Part shown: positions 19,256-28,300 of the stretch, piece by piece
How positions within the stretch are numbered: the first letter of the stretch is position 1
Layout of the letters: each line of letters starts with the position of its first letter
Assembly (NCBI GenBank): GCA_017308575.1
Contig: JAFKEQ010000001.1
Location: 310,001-374,000 of the forward strand
Direction of reading: 5' to 3'
Length of the DNA stretch: 64,000 bases
From: Afipia sp.
GTDB taxonomy: Bacteria > Pseudomonadota > Alphaproteobacteria > Rhizobiales > Xanthobacteraceae
Notes under the pieces: generated by a model
Told to the model about the DNA's origin: nothing
Seen by the model: only the letters and a program-made list of their open reading frames with translations
Databases searched by the model: none
Program-made: the position numbers and the translations under genes

Positions 19256-19920
19256 TTCAACAAATCTCCACTCATGCCGCGCTTCCGGGCGGTCTCATCG
19301 ATAGTCTTCGCATGATCGATCGCGTTTCTTTTCGTTTCCTCATCGACGAACTCGCTATCGGCGAGCTGATCCCCGATGACATCGATCTCGGATACGTCCT
19401 TCAGACGTGAGGGCCACGAACCGGTTCTCAGGCAGATCACGCAGCGCGCGATCTCCGTGGCGCCTTGCAGCAGCAAAAGCGTGCCGGCGATCGGGATCAC
19501 GAACTTGAATTGCCAGACGGGCGGCCCATCGGCGGTGATGTTGGAATGTTCGTTGATGTGAAAGGACGTGACGGCGTAGTCCCAGCCTGCATAGACCAGC
19601 GCCGCGACCCCCGGCAGGAAGAACGTCAGATAGAGGATGAGATCGAACGTTGCCTGCGTGCGCGGCCTCATCGAACCGTAGAGGAAGTCGCCGCGGACAT
19701 GGGCGTTCTGGGCCAGCGTGTAGGCACCGCCGATCATGAACAAAGTGCCGTACAGCATGTTGGAAGCGTCGAAAATCCACGCCGTGGGCATGTTCAGAAC
19801 GTAGCGCTTGAACACTTCGGCGCAGACCAGAAGCATCAGAGCCATGATCAGCCACGAGGTGGTCTTGCCAGTCCACGTGCTGATGCCGTCGATGGTGTGC
19901 AGAATGCGTTGCGCGTTCAT
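19252..19920 (-). CDS. dctQ: TRAP transporter small permease (DctQ)
   Basis: 222 aa with four predicted membrane helices (about 17-38, 53-70, 92-115 and 140-160) and the DctQ pattern NAHVRGDFLYG. It forms the membrane complex with DctM. The C-terminal tail is long, charged and cytoplasmic. It sits between dctP and dctM, overlapping the latter by four bases. An intercistronic hairpin separates it from dctP. Confidence 0.93.
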   Translation of the reverse strand: MNAQRILHTIDGISTWTGKTTSWLIMALMLLVCAEVFKRYVLNMPTAWIFDASNMLYGTLFMIGGAYTLAQNAHVRGDFLYGSMRPRTQATFDLILYLTFFLPGVAALVYAGWDYAVTSFHINEHSNITADGPPVWQFKFVIPIAGTLLLLQGATEIARCVICLRTGSWPSRLKDVSEIDVIGDQLADSEFVDEETKRNAIDHAKTIDETARKRGMSGDLLK

Positions 19921-19978
19921 GGGAAGCCGCCACTCGTTGGGAAAACGTCAGAGCAATCGCGAAAACGATGCAAGGCAC

Positions 19979-20002
19979 CATCCGGGAGGATCATCCCGGA
20001 TG
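19979..20002 (-). other. Intercistronic hairpin between dctP and dctQ
   Basis: CATCCGGGA-GGATCA-TCCCGGATG is a perfect 9-bp stem in the 109-base gap between dctP and dctQ. It has no T-tract, so it is more likely an mRNA 3'-end stabiliser that raises binding-protein output than a full terminator. Confidence 0.55.
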
Positions 20003-20029
20003 ATGCTGTGATCGCGCTTGGCGATTGCG

Positions 20030-21160
20030 TCAGGTCTTCTTCTTGGCGTTCGGCCCGAAGTAGTGGTTATACGCCATGCGGCGGTTGGTGACCGTGTCCT
20101 GCTCCCACTGCGTCGCGCGCTTGGCGAAGGCGAGCTGCGATTCGACGATCTCCTTGAACAGCGGATCGGCGGCGGACTTCTTCGCGACAACCTCGTCGTA
20201 GATTTCGAGCTGCTTCTGCAGAACCGAGTCAGGCGTCTTGTAGAACTTCACCTTGTCCTTGCTCTGCATCTCCGCGTAGTCGGTCGAATAGCGGTCGATC
20301 GCCTTCCAGGCCATGTCCTGTCCAGCGGCCTCGGCCGCATTGTCGAGGATCGCCTGGATCTTCGGCGGCAGCGCGTCGTACTTGGCCTTGTTGAACATGA
20401 TCTCGAACTGCTCGGCGTTCTGGTGATAGCTCTGCAGCATGCAGACCTTCGAGACGTCCGGGAAGCCGAGCACGCGGTCCGACGAGGCGTTGTTGAATTC
20501 AGCCGCGTCCAGCAGGCCACGGTCCATCGCCGAAACGATTTCGCCGCCGGGCAGCGCGTTCACCGCAGCACCCATGCCTGTGAACACGTCGATCGAGATG
20601 CCAACGGTGCGGAACTTGGTGCCCTTGAGGTCATCGACCTTCTGCACCGGCTTCTTGAACCAGCCGAGCGGCTGCGACGGCATCGGCCCATACGGGAACG
20701 ACACGACGTTGGCGCCGACCGACTTGTAGAGCTTTTCGAGAAGCTGCTTGCCGCCGCCGTACTTGTGCCAGGCCAGCAGCATGTTGGCGTCCATCGCATA
20801 AGCCGGGCCCGATCCCCACAGCGCCAGCGCATTGCTCTTGCCGTAGTGATAGGCAAGCACGCCATGGCCGCCGTCGAGCGTGCCCTTCGACACCGCTTCC
20901 AGCAACTGGAACGCCGGCACCACCGCGCCCGCGGGCAGCACGTCGATCTTGAGATCACCGCCGGTCATGTCGTTGACCTTCTTGGCGTAATCGAGCGCGT
21001 ATTCGTGGAAAATATCCTTCGACGGCCATGTGCTCTGGAAGCGCATGGCAACCGGGCCGCTCTGCGCGAGCGCGGCCGGCGCCGCGACGCTCGCGGCTGC
21101 GCCTGCCGCGGCAACCTTCAGAAAGTTGCGACGGCTGGATTTGTCTTGTCGTTTGGTCAT
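20030..21160 (-). CDS. dctP: TRAP transporter substrate-binding protein (TakP-like DctP)
   Basis: 376 aa from the ATG at 21160, which follows GGGGAG; the open frame upstream is not coding. It has a twin-arginine signal (SSRRNFLKVAAAG, then an Ala-rich region ending PAALAQS), so it is exported folded by Tat. The DctP fold shows FQSTWPSKD, the ligand-binding Arg in KFRTVGI, and PGGEIVSAMDRGLLDAAEF. The sequence pattern and the TAT signal match the alpha-keto-acid-binding TakP subgroup; the ligand is therefore possibly an oxo-acid or other carboxylate. It is first in dctPQM. Confidence 0.93.
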   Translation of the reverse strand: MTKRQDKSSRRNFLKVAAAGAAASVAAPAALAQSGPVAMRFQSTWPSKDIFHEYALDYAKKVNDMTGGDLKIDVLPAGAVVPAFQLLEAVSKGTLDGGHGVLAYHYGKSNALALWGSGPAYAMDANMLLAWHKYGGGKQLLEKLYKSVGANVVSFPYGPMPSQPLGWFKKPVQKVDDLKGTKFRTVGISIDVFTGMGAAVNALPGGEIVSAMDRGLLDAAEFNNASSDRVLGFPDVSKVCMLQSYHQNAEQFEIMFNKAKYDALPPKIQAILDNAAEAAGQDMAWKAIDRYSTDYAEMQSKDKVKFYKTPDSVLQKQLEIYDEVVAKKSAADPLFKEIVESQLAFAKRATQWEQDTVTNRRMAYNHYFGPNAKKKT

Positions 21161-21415
21161 GGCGTTCTCCCCTGCCTGAGCCATTCTTTTTGAATTGGCT
21201 CTTATTGATTGGCCGCAAGACAAAAGCCTGAGACACACTTTTGCAACCATGATCGCAGCGCTGCGACGCTTGGACGCGGCACCGGCAGGCGATGACCAGA
21301 ACGTTGGAATGAGAATGGACGCTCTCGCCGCGGCGCAATACGCCGTGCGTGATGTGCGGGACATGAACCCCGCGCGATCATGAGCTGCGGACGCAGCCCA
21401 TGACCGGCAACCGGA

Positions 21416-22387
21416 TCAGTTCGCCGTCGCGCCCGATGCCTTGACCACTTCGGCCCACTTGGACCGTTCGCCGGCAATGAAAGCCGTGAACTGATCGGGC
21501 GTCATCGGCGAGGGCACCGCGCCGATATCGGTGAGTTTGGCGACGGTATCCGGCATCTCCAGAATCCGCTTCACCTCTGCCGCCATCTTGTCGACGACCG
21601 GACGCGGCGTACCCGCCGGCGCGAACAGGCCGTGCCACGAAGTCGCATCGAATCCGGCAATCGTATCCGCGATGGGCGGCACCTCCGGCGCGGACGGACT
21701 GCGCTGCGGACTTGTCACACCCAGCGCGCGGATCGTTCCGGCACGGGCCTGCGGCCAGGCCAGCGTGATGTTGTCGAAGGCGAGATCGATGTGTCCGCCG
21801 GTCAGGTTCTGCATGATCTCATTGGACGAGCGATATGGCACGTGCGTCATCCTCGTGCCGGTCGCGATCTTGAACAGCTCGGCCGCAAGATGGATCGAGG
21901 TGCCGACGCCGGACGAGCCGTAATTGAGCTTGTCCGGATTGGCTTTCGCATAGGCGATGAATTCCGCGACATTCGTGGCGGGCAGCGCGTTCCTGACCAC
22001 CAGCATGTTCGGCAAGCGCGCGATCAGCGAGACCGGCTGAAAGTCCTTCGCCGCATCGAATGTCAGGTTCTTGTAGAGCGTCGGATTGATCGCGTGGGTC
22101 GATACCGTGCCGAGCAGCAGCGTGTAGCCGTCGTTCGACGCCTTCGCGACGGCGGCGGCGCCGATATTGCCGCCCGCCCCGCCACGGTTCTCGACCACGA
22201 AAGACTGCCCGAACGTCTGCTGCATATGATTGGCAACCAGCCGTGCGAACAGGTCCGCCGTGCCGCCCGCCGTAAACGGTACGATGATCGTGACATTGCG
22301 CGTCGGCCACGCATCCTGCGCATGAGCAGATGGCAAGGCTTGAAAGACACAAGATAGCGCCGCCAGCGCGGCGAGAATGAAACGCAT
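21416..22387 (-). CDS. Orphan TctC/Bug-type tricarboxylate-binding protein
   Basis: 323 aa from the ATG at 22387 with GGGAGG upstream. It has a Sec signal (LAALAALSCVFQALPSAHAQ). The Bug fold motifs are VTIIVPFTAGGTADLFARL, ENRGGAGGNIGA and LNYGSSGVGTSIH. It is a periplasmic carboxylate receptor that normally works with TctAB, but neither permease gene is in the window. It lies directly upstream of dctP in the same direction, with a 255-base gap. Confidence 0.93.
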   Translation of the reverse strand: MRFILAALAALSCVFQALPSAHAQDAWPTRNVTIIVPFTAGGTADLFARLVANHMQQTFGQSFVVENRGGAGGNIGAAAVAKASNDGYTLLLGTVSTHAINPTLYKNLTFDAAKDFQPVSLIARLPNMLVVRNALPATNVAEFIAYAKANPDKLNYGSSGVGTSIHLAAELFKIATGTRMTHVPYRSSNEIMQNLTGGHIDLAFDNITLAWPQARAGTIRALGVTSPQRSPSAPEVPPIADTIAGFDATSWHGLFAPAGTPRPVVDKMAAEVKRILEMPDTVAKLTDIGAVPSPMTPDQFTAFIAGERSKWAEVVKASGATAN

Positions 22388-22578
22388 GATCGCCTCCCCG
22401 AATGCGCGATCATGACGCCAACGACGGCTGCCTGACCGCGCTTGTTGTAAGATCTTCATTTCCGCACAGCCGGGCGACGGGCGCAATATTCCTGTTCATC
22501 TGGGCGGCGACGCCAAATCGTTGAAATTAACCTCGTCTCGCCCACGACTTGTTAGGAATTCACCGCCATTTTGCGGCA

Positions 22579-23721
22579 ATGAAACCGGCCGCCTTTTTCC
22601 GCTTTCCGCACCCAAATCCGAACATCCGGCGCGAACTCGTCGAGATGCTTTACACCTCGTTGCCGCAGGTTGCCGCGATCTCGGCGACCTCGTTCTGCGG
22701 GGCGGTGACCCTCGCAGTCCTGAGCGGCGACACCGGTTATGCGATCATCGCCTGCCTGATCTTTCTCACCGCCGTGATGCGGCTGAGCAGCCTCTTCCGG
22801 TTCAAAACCCATACCACCAACCTGTCCGACACCGATGTCATCATCTGGGAGCGGATCTACGGCATCCTCGCCGGCGCGTTCTCCATCGCCCTCGGTCTGT
22901 TGTCCTGGCACGCGCTCCAGATCAAGGATGCGCCCGGCGCGTGGATCTCGTTCGGGCTGTCGATGTCCTATTGCGTCGGCATGGTGTCGCGCGCCGCGAT
23001 CCGTCCGTGGATCGTTCTGACGGCCGCGGCACTCCTGCTACTGCCGACCATTGTCGCGGGACTGCTGCAGCCCGAATTGCCCTACAAGCTGGGCGCCGTC
23101 ATGCTGCTCCTGTTCTGGATCACGCTGCGGGAAGCCTCGCATCACCTCAGCTCCGCCTTCATCGACCGGCTGGAAGCCAAGCATGCCCTCGCGCGTCAGG
23201 CGCATCAGGATTTTCTCACCGGGCTTCCGAATCGCGCCGCGTTCCTCTCCGCGCTGCAGAATGCGACGGGACAGATCGCGATCATCGCGATCGATCTCGA
23301 TGACTTCAAGCCGGTGAACGATCGCTTCGGTCATCACATGGGCGACAACCTGCTTCAGCAGGTCGCCGCACGTCTGGCGGACTGCATCGGCCCGGACGGA
23401 CTCGCCGCCCGCTTCGGCGGTGACGAATTCATGTTGCTGAAACAGATCGACGACGGACCGGCCGGAGGCGAAGCGGCTCTCGCGCTCGCCCGCGACGCGG
23501 TGCTCACGCTGTCGATGCCTTATCTGGTCGCGGATCTGCCGGTGCAGATCGGCGCGAGCGCCGGAATTCTGGTCACCGAGATCATTGCGACGAACTCCGC
23601 ACACACGACATCGCGCCTGCTCGAACGTGTCGATCGCGCGCTTTATGCTGCCAAGCGCGCGGGCGGCGGGCGCTGGCAATGGGCGGACGACGACGCGATC
23701 ACCTGCGCCGAACTGGCATGA
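22579..23721 (+). CDS. Membrane diguanylate cyclase (GGDEF)
   Basis: 380 aa from the ATG at 22579 (a TTG ten codons upstream is less likely). Residues about 28-185 contain five or six hydrophobic helices forming a membrane sensor. The catalytic domain follows a short linker: DFLTGLPNRAAF, then IDLDDFKPVND, then GGDEF at 280-284. The inhibitory RxxD site upstream of GGDEF is absent (GPDG instead), so product feedback at that site is not expected. No EAL domain. It makes c-di-GMP. It diverges from the TctC gene, and both promoters lie in 22388-22578. Confidence 0.94.
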   Translation: MKPAAFFRFPHPNPNIRRELVEMLYTSLPQVAAISATSFCGAVTLAVLSGDTGYAIIACLIFLTAVMRLSSLFRFKTHTTNLSDTDVIIWERIYGILAGAFSIALGLLSWHALQIKDAPGAWISFGLSMSYCVGMVSRAAIRPWIVLTAAALLLLPTIVAGLLQPELPYKLGAVMLLLFWITLREASHHLSSAFIDRLEAKHALARQAHQDFLTGLPNRAAFLSALQNATGQIAIIAIDLDDFKPVNDRFGHHMGDNLLQQVAARLADCIGPDGLAARFGGDEFMLLKQIDDGPAGGEAALALARDAVLTLSMPYLVADLPVQIGASAGILVTEIIATNSAHTTSRLLERVDRALYAAKRAGGGRWQWADDDAITCAELA

Positions 23722-23989
23722 TCCAGCGCGCCGAAAAGACTGCCGTGACGCGATCGCGCGCACATCACGCACATTCTCGCATCAACACGCCTTGAATCTG
23801 CGCGCATCGATATTGCGTCAGAACTATTTGCATGGCGGCGCGCCATTTGAGAATGCGTGAAGCCGTTGAGCCGCATAGAGAGAGACGCTATCTTCGGACA
23901 GCCCGCGCGGCACGCAACAGTTCAGCCCATCCAAATCCGGCATCGGTGAGAGGACGCTGAACCACTATGACAAAAAAAGGGGATAATGA

Positions 23990-25213
23990 ATGAGCGCTGT
24001 GACACATCCGGTGATTATCGCGGGTGCAGGGCCGGTCGGAATGGTGGCAGCGGCGGATCTGGTGAGGCAGAACATCCCGGTGCTTGTTCTGGAGAAGAAT
24101 GAAGCGCTGAGCACCGAATCGCGCGCCTCAACCTTTCATCCGCCGACGCTCGACATGCTCGACGATCTCGGCTTCGCGAAAGACCTGATCGCGCAGGGCC
24201 TCAAGGCGCCCACCGTGCAGTACAGTTCATCGGCGGACGGCGTTCTCGGCACGTTCGATTTCGGTGCGATCTCCGATCTGGTGCGCCATCCGTTCCGTCT
24301 GCAGGCCGAGCAGTTCAAGCTCACCCGCATTATTCTCGAAGGCCTCAAGGATCATCCGCTGTTCTCGATCGTATTCGGATGCGAGGTCAAATCCATCACG
24401 CAGACGGATGATGCCGTCACTCTAACCGCGACGGTGGGCGGAGAGGACAAGACTTATCAATGCGCGTGGCTGATCGGCGCCGACGGCGCCAACAGCATCG
24501 TCCGACGCAGCCAGGACATGGGATTCGAAGGCTTCACCTGGCCGGAGCGCTTCCTCGTCATGACCACGCCGGTGGACTTCACCGCGCTGCGTCCCGGCGT
24601 ATCGTCGGTCAGCTATGTCGCCGATCCCGAGCGCTGGTATTTCCTGCTGCGCATTCTCGGTGCATGGCGTGTCATGATGCCGGTGCCCGCGGAAATGTCG
24701 GACCAGCAGGCGCTGTCGGAAGCCTATGTGACTTCGTCGATCCGGCGCATCGTCCCGGCTGACATCGAGGCGCCGATCCTGCACACCACGCTCTATCGCG
24801 TGCATCAGCGCGTCGCCGCCAATTTCCAGAAGGGCCGCTCGTTCCTGGCCGGCGATGCCGCGCATATCAACAATCCGCTCGGCGGCATGGGCATGAACGG
24901 CGGCATCCACGACGCGCTCAACCTGACCGCGAAACTCGGCCCGGTGATCAACGGCAAGGCCGATGCAAGTATTCTCGCCGACTACGATCTGCAGCGGCGC
25001 ACCGTGACCATGCAGGCGATTCAGGGCGATACCATTCGCAACAAGAAGAATCTCGAAGCCAAGGACGAAGCCGATCGCGTGCGTTTCCGCGACGATATTC
25101 GCGCCGCTGCCGCCGATCCGGAAAAGGGCCGCGCGCTGCTTCGCCGCATCGCCATGCTCGACTCGCTCGACCGCGCCGCCGCGTTGCATGTCGACAGCAA
25201 CACCTCACAATAA
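23990..25213 (+). CDS. FAD-dependent aromatic hydroxylase-like monooxygenase
   Basis: 407 aa, PHBH-type class A flavoprotein. It has GAGPVGMVAA (residues 12-21), the DG motif LIGADGANSIVRRS and the GD motif FLAGDAAHINNPLGG followed by GMNGGIHDALNL. This arrangement is that of 3-(3-hydroxyphenyl)propionate- and phenol-hydroxylase relatives without the C-terminal thioredoxin-like domain. The true substrate is not predictable. A GGGG stretch precedes the start. The second TctC-type gene starts 51 bases downstream, suggesting a two-gene uptake/oxidation operon. Confidence 0.88.
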   Translation: MSAVTHPVIIAGAGPVGMVAAADLVRQNIPVLVLEKNEALSTESRASTFHPPTLDMLDDLGFAKDLIAQGLKAPTVQYSSSADGVLGTFDFGAISDLVRHPFRLQAEQFKLTRIILEGLKDHPLFSIVFGCEVKSITQTDDAVTLTATVGGEDKTYQCAWLIGADGANSIVRRSQDMGFEGFTWPERFLVMTTPVDFTALRPGVSSVSYVADPERWYFLLRILGAWRVMMPVPAEMSDQQALSEAYVTSSIRRIVPADIEAPILHTTLYRVHQRVAANFQKGRSFLAGDAAHINNPLGGMGMNGGIHDALNLTAKLGPVINGKADASILADYDLQRRTVTMQAIQGDTIRNKKNLEAKDEADRVRFRDDIRAAAADPEKGRALLRRIAMLDSLDRAAALHVDSNTSQ

Positions 25214-25264
25214 ACCACCCGCAGGCTTCAAACTGTTCCACCCGGCGACAAAAGGAATCGACTA

Positions 25265-26242
25265 ATGAAATGGACAACGTTCGCTCTGGCCGCGCTGCTG
25301 TCGACGGCCATGTTTCCCGCGCCAAGCGCGCACGCGGCCGGCTTTCCCGAGAAGACGATCACGATCGTGGTCCCCTATCCGGCCGGCAGCACCGCCGATG
25401 CGATTCCGCGGCTGGTGGCGCCGCTGATGTCCAAGGCGCTCGGCGTTCCCGTGATCATCGAAAACCGCGGCGGCGCCAACGGCTCGATCGGTGCGGTTCG
25501 TGTCGCGACCTCGCAGCCGGACGGCCACACGCTCCTGCTTGCGACCACCGGCATGATGGCGATCAATCAGTGGATCTATGAAAAGCCGACCTACAATCCC
25601 GAGAAGGATTTCCTGCCGATCACCAACGGCGCGTGGACGCCGAACATTCTCGTGGTCAATCCCTCGCTCAAGGCGACAACGCTGAAGGAACTGGTGGCGC
25701 TGGCCAAGGCCGAGCCCGGCAAGCTGACCTTCGCTTCGGCCGGCATCGGCAGCACCAGCCACCTCTGCGGCGAGACCTTGAAGGTGATCGAAGGCATCGA
25801 CGCCGTTCACGTGCCTTACCAGGGCGCCGCGCCCGCGCTTCAGGACGTGGTGAGCGGGCAGGTTTCCATGATGTGCGACAACCTGTCGAACACGGTGCAG
25901 CAGGTGCAGGGCGGATCGCTGCGCGCGATCGTGGTCACCGCGACCGAGCCGAGCAAGCAGTTGCCGAACGTGCCGACCTCGCCGCAGGCGGGAGCGCCCG
26001 ATCTTCTCGCGGGCAACTGGTACGGCTTCTTCGCACCGGCGGGGACCCCGAAGGACGTGGTCGAGAAGCTCCACAAGCTGATCGCCGAATCGCTGCGGGA
26101 CCCGACCGTCACATCCCGTCTGGAAGGCCTTGGCCTGACCGTGATCGCGGACACGCCGAGCGAGTTCGCGGCGACGGTCACAAAGGACTCGGCGCGGATG
26201 AAAGATATCGTCGAACGCGCGAAGGCGAAGATCGCCAACTGA
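25265..26242 (+). CDS. Orphan TctC/Bug-type binding protein
   Basis: 325 aa with a Sec signal ending at SAHAAG. Family motifs are ITIVVPYPAGSTADAIPRL, ENRGGANGSIGAVRV and LTFASAGIGSTSHLCGE. It is a periplasmic receptor for an organic or aromatic acid. Position after the flavin hydroxylase gene (51-base gap) suggests it captures that enzyme's substrate or a precursor. No TctA or TctB is nearby. A hairpin with GAAA loop follows 35 bases after the stop. Confidence 0.93.
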   Translation: MKWTTFALAALLSTAMFPAPSAHAAGFPEKTITIVVPYPAGSTADAIPRLVAPLMSKALGVPVIIENRGGANGSIGAVRVATSQPDGHTLLLATTGMMAINQWIYEKPTYNPEKDFLPITNGAWTPNILVVNPSLKATTLKELVALAKAEPGKLTFASAGIGSTSHLCGETLKVIEGIDAVHVPYQGAAPALQDVVSGQVSMMCDNLSNTVQQVQGGSLRAIVVTATEPSKQLPNVPTSPQAGAPDLLAGNWYGFFAPAGTPKDVVEKLHKLIAESLRDPTVTSRLEGLGLTVIADTPSEFAATVTKDSARMKDIVERAKAKIAN

Positions 26243-26277
26243 TCCTGCGCAATCACTCGATGGATCTTTGACCTGGT

Positions 26278-26304
26278 TGTCCCCGCGAAAGCGGGGACAG
26301 TCTT
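26278..26304 (+). terminator. Terminator-like hairpin after the TctC gene
   Basis: TGTCCCCGC-GAAA-GCGGGGACA is a perfect 9-bp stem with a stable GAAA tetraloop, followed by GTCTTTT. It can serve as the end of the 23990-26242 transcription unit. Confidence 0.7.
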
Positions 26305-26394
26305 TTCGGCCCGGATTTCCGCGACTGCGGGCGCGGCCGAAAGCGAGTTCGCGTCAATTTTGATGGATCGGACTTGGCCGCGATCTTGGAAAAG

Positions 26395-26470
26395 TGGTGC
26401 CGCCTATAGGATTCGAACCTACGACCCCATCATTACGAATGATGTGCTCTACCAGCTGAGCTAAGGCGGC
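26395..26470 (-). tRNA. tRNA-Thr (anticodon CGT)
   Basis: 76 bases with encoded CCA. The acceptor stem is GCCGCCT/AGGCGGC. The anticodon loop TTCGTAA gives anticodon CGT, reading ACG. The D arm GCTC-AGCTGGTA-GAGC and the T loop TTCGAAT are normal. Confidence 0.97.
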
Positions 26471-26496
26471 GAAAAACGCGACGTCCGTCTGTGCAC

Positions 26497-26525
26497 CTGA
26501 TACTGGCCGGAGCCCCGCTTTGCAA
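26497..26525 (-). promoter_or_regulatory. Candidate promoter of tRNA-Thr
   Basis: On the minus strand TTGCAA (26525-26520), a 17-base spacer and TATCAG (26502-26497) precede the tRNA by 26 bases. The same TTGCAA-N17 arrangement is found before tRNA-Gly. Confidence 0.4.
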
Positions 26526-26601
26526 CATCGGCAGGGGCCGGCACGGCGCTTTTTCTGGCTCACTTTCGAGGCCGGTGGCCAGTTTGCCAGCCAGCCCTTA
26601 A

Positions 26602-28293
26602 TCAACTGACAAGACGGGACAAAAAGCCCTTCAGCCCGCCGGGCTGGGCCTGTTCCGGTTTCACCGGATCGTCAAATTCATCATGCTGGATGTCGTCCGC
26701 CACGCCCGGATCGTCCGGCGCCCGGACAATGGGAATCACGGCGGGGATTTTGGCCGCATCGACCTTCTCGATGTCCCGGCGCGGACGGAAGACCGGCGGC
26801 GGCACATCGGCGGCAACGGGAGCTGCGGCCGGCGCCGGCGAAGACATCTCAGGCGCAGGTTCATTGTCCTGGGCGGTGGCGGGAGCGGACTCAGGCGCAA
26901 CCGGCGCAGGGATTTGTTCCACGGCGGCGGGAATCTCATCGCGGCGGGGCTCGATCAGGACCGGCGCATCGTCCACCACATCAGCCTCCAGCACCGGCGT
27001 CTTGTCCGACGGCAGCGCGGCGACCGGCGTGAGCCACTGGAACGCATCGAGACGGCCGGTCACCGGCGACACCGGCCGCCAGCGATCCGACACATAGCCA
27101 TCCGCCGTCCAGGCCGGATCGAGCGCGGCGCGCACCGCGCGCAGCATCCAGCCGCGCGCATTGCCTCCGTCGCCGTGTTCGGCACGCTCCAGTTCGGCCA
27201 TCAGGATCGCGACACGCTGGGTCGGCGCATCGATAAAGGACGCCAGCGCCTCGCGTGCGCGGGACAGTTCTCCGGCATCGATAGCGGCGCGCGCGATCGC
27301 CAGCGCGCCCTCGATATGACCCGGCGTCTTCGCCGCAAGCTTCTCGACGCGGCTCAGCCGATTGAGCGCGGAATCGCCGAGCCGCACATGCGCATAGGCA
27401 TCGGCGAGATCGGGATGCGGCTGCGCAGCCCATGCGGTCTCGATCACCTGCATGGCGCGGCGGGTCTGGTTGCTTTCGCTGAGAAACTTCGCGGCAAGCG
27501 TCGCGGCGGGCACCAGCGTCGGCGCGAACTTCACTGCCTCCATCGCGCTGGCGCGCGACCTGTCGCGATCCGATGTTTCGAGATCGATGGCGCGCGCGGT
27601 GAGCAGCACGCCGCGCTGGCGCTTGTAAGGCGCGGGATCGATCAGGCCCGCGGCGAGATTGTTCTCCAGAAGTTTCAGCGCGCCGTCCCAGTCGCCCTGG
27701 CTGCAACGGAAGCCGAGCACCGCCTGCGAGGCCCATGCCGTGCCGGGTGCGGTCTTCAAGGCTTCTTCCGCCAGCGCTACAGCGGTGGCCGGATCGTCAT
27801 GGCGCTGCGCTTCGACGAACAGGCCGCGCAGGCCGAGCAGCCGCATGTCCTTGCGCTCCGCCATGGCATGGAACGCGCGCTGCGCACCCGCGCTGTCGCC
27901 ATGAAGCTGCGCGGTCTGCGCGGTCAGCAGCATCGCCAGCGGGTCCTGATGCGCGAGGCGCTTGGCGGCATCGGCATGGCGGCGCGCCGCGAAATGATCG
28001 CCGGTGCCGATCGCGATCAGGCCCTGGGTGATGGCATGACGGCCCTTCCTGAGGCGGCGTTCGCGGGCCGCGCGCCGCATGCGCTCCGGCGCGTTGAGAA
28101 AGCTGCGCATGATGGCCCACACCAGCATCACCGCGAGCACGATAACCAGCAGCGCCAGCACCAGCACGGGCAGCGACGTCTCGATGCGCCAGACGCTCCA
28201 TGACAGCGTCACATCGCCGGTCTGATCGGCGATCACGGCGGCGCCGAGCGCAACCGCGCCCACCAGAAACAGAAAGAGAATGATGCGGATCAT
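26602..28293 (-). CDS. hemY: HemY-like TPR membrane protein
   Basis: 563 aa. Two N-terminal membrane helices (about 3-25 and 42-65) match the HemY_N domain. A long tetratricopeptide-like helical region follows (about 85-400), then a Pro/Ala/Glu-rich low-complexity tail (about 430-540). HemY homologues sit in the cytoplasmic membrane and are linked to late heme/porphyrin synthesis, though their exact role is unresolved. This is the proteobacterial HemY, not protoporphyrinogen oxidase of Gram-positives. It is last in hemD-mic60-hemY, seven bases after the mitofilin gene. Confidence 0.92.
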   Translation of the reverse strand: MIRIILFLFLVGAVALGAAVIADQTGDVTLSWSVWRIETSLPVLVLALLVIVLAVMLVWAIMRSFLNAPERMRRAARERRLRKGRHAITQGLIAIGTGDHFAARRHADAAKRLAHQDPLAMLLTAQTAQLHGDSAGAQRAFHAMAERKDMRLLGLRGLFVEAQRHDDPATAVALAEEALKTAPGTAWASQAVLGFRCSQGDWDGALKLLENNLAAGLIDPAPYKRQRGVLLTARAIDLETSDRDRSRASAMEAVKFAPTLVPAATLAAKFLSESNQTRRAMQVIETAWAAQPHPDLADAYAHVRLGDSALNRLSRVEKLAAKTPGHIEGALAIARAAIDAGELSRAREALASFIDAPTQRVAILMAELERAEHGDGGNARGWMLRAVRAALDPAWTADGYVSDRWRPVSPVTGRLDAFQWLTPVAALPSDKTPVLEADVVDDAPVLIEPRRDEIPAAVEQIPAPVAPESAPATAQDNEPAPEMSSPAPAAAPVAADVPPPVFRPRRDIEKVDAAKIPAVIPIVRAPDDPGVADDIQHDEFDDPVKPEQAQPGGLKGFLSRLVS

Positions 28294-28300
28294 GATCTGC

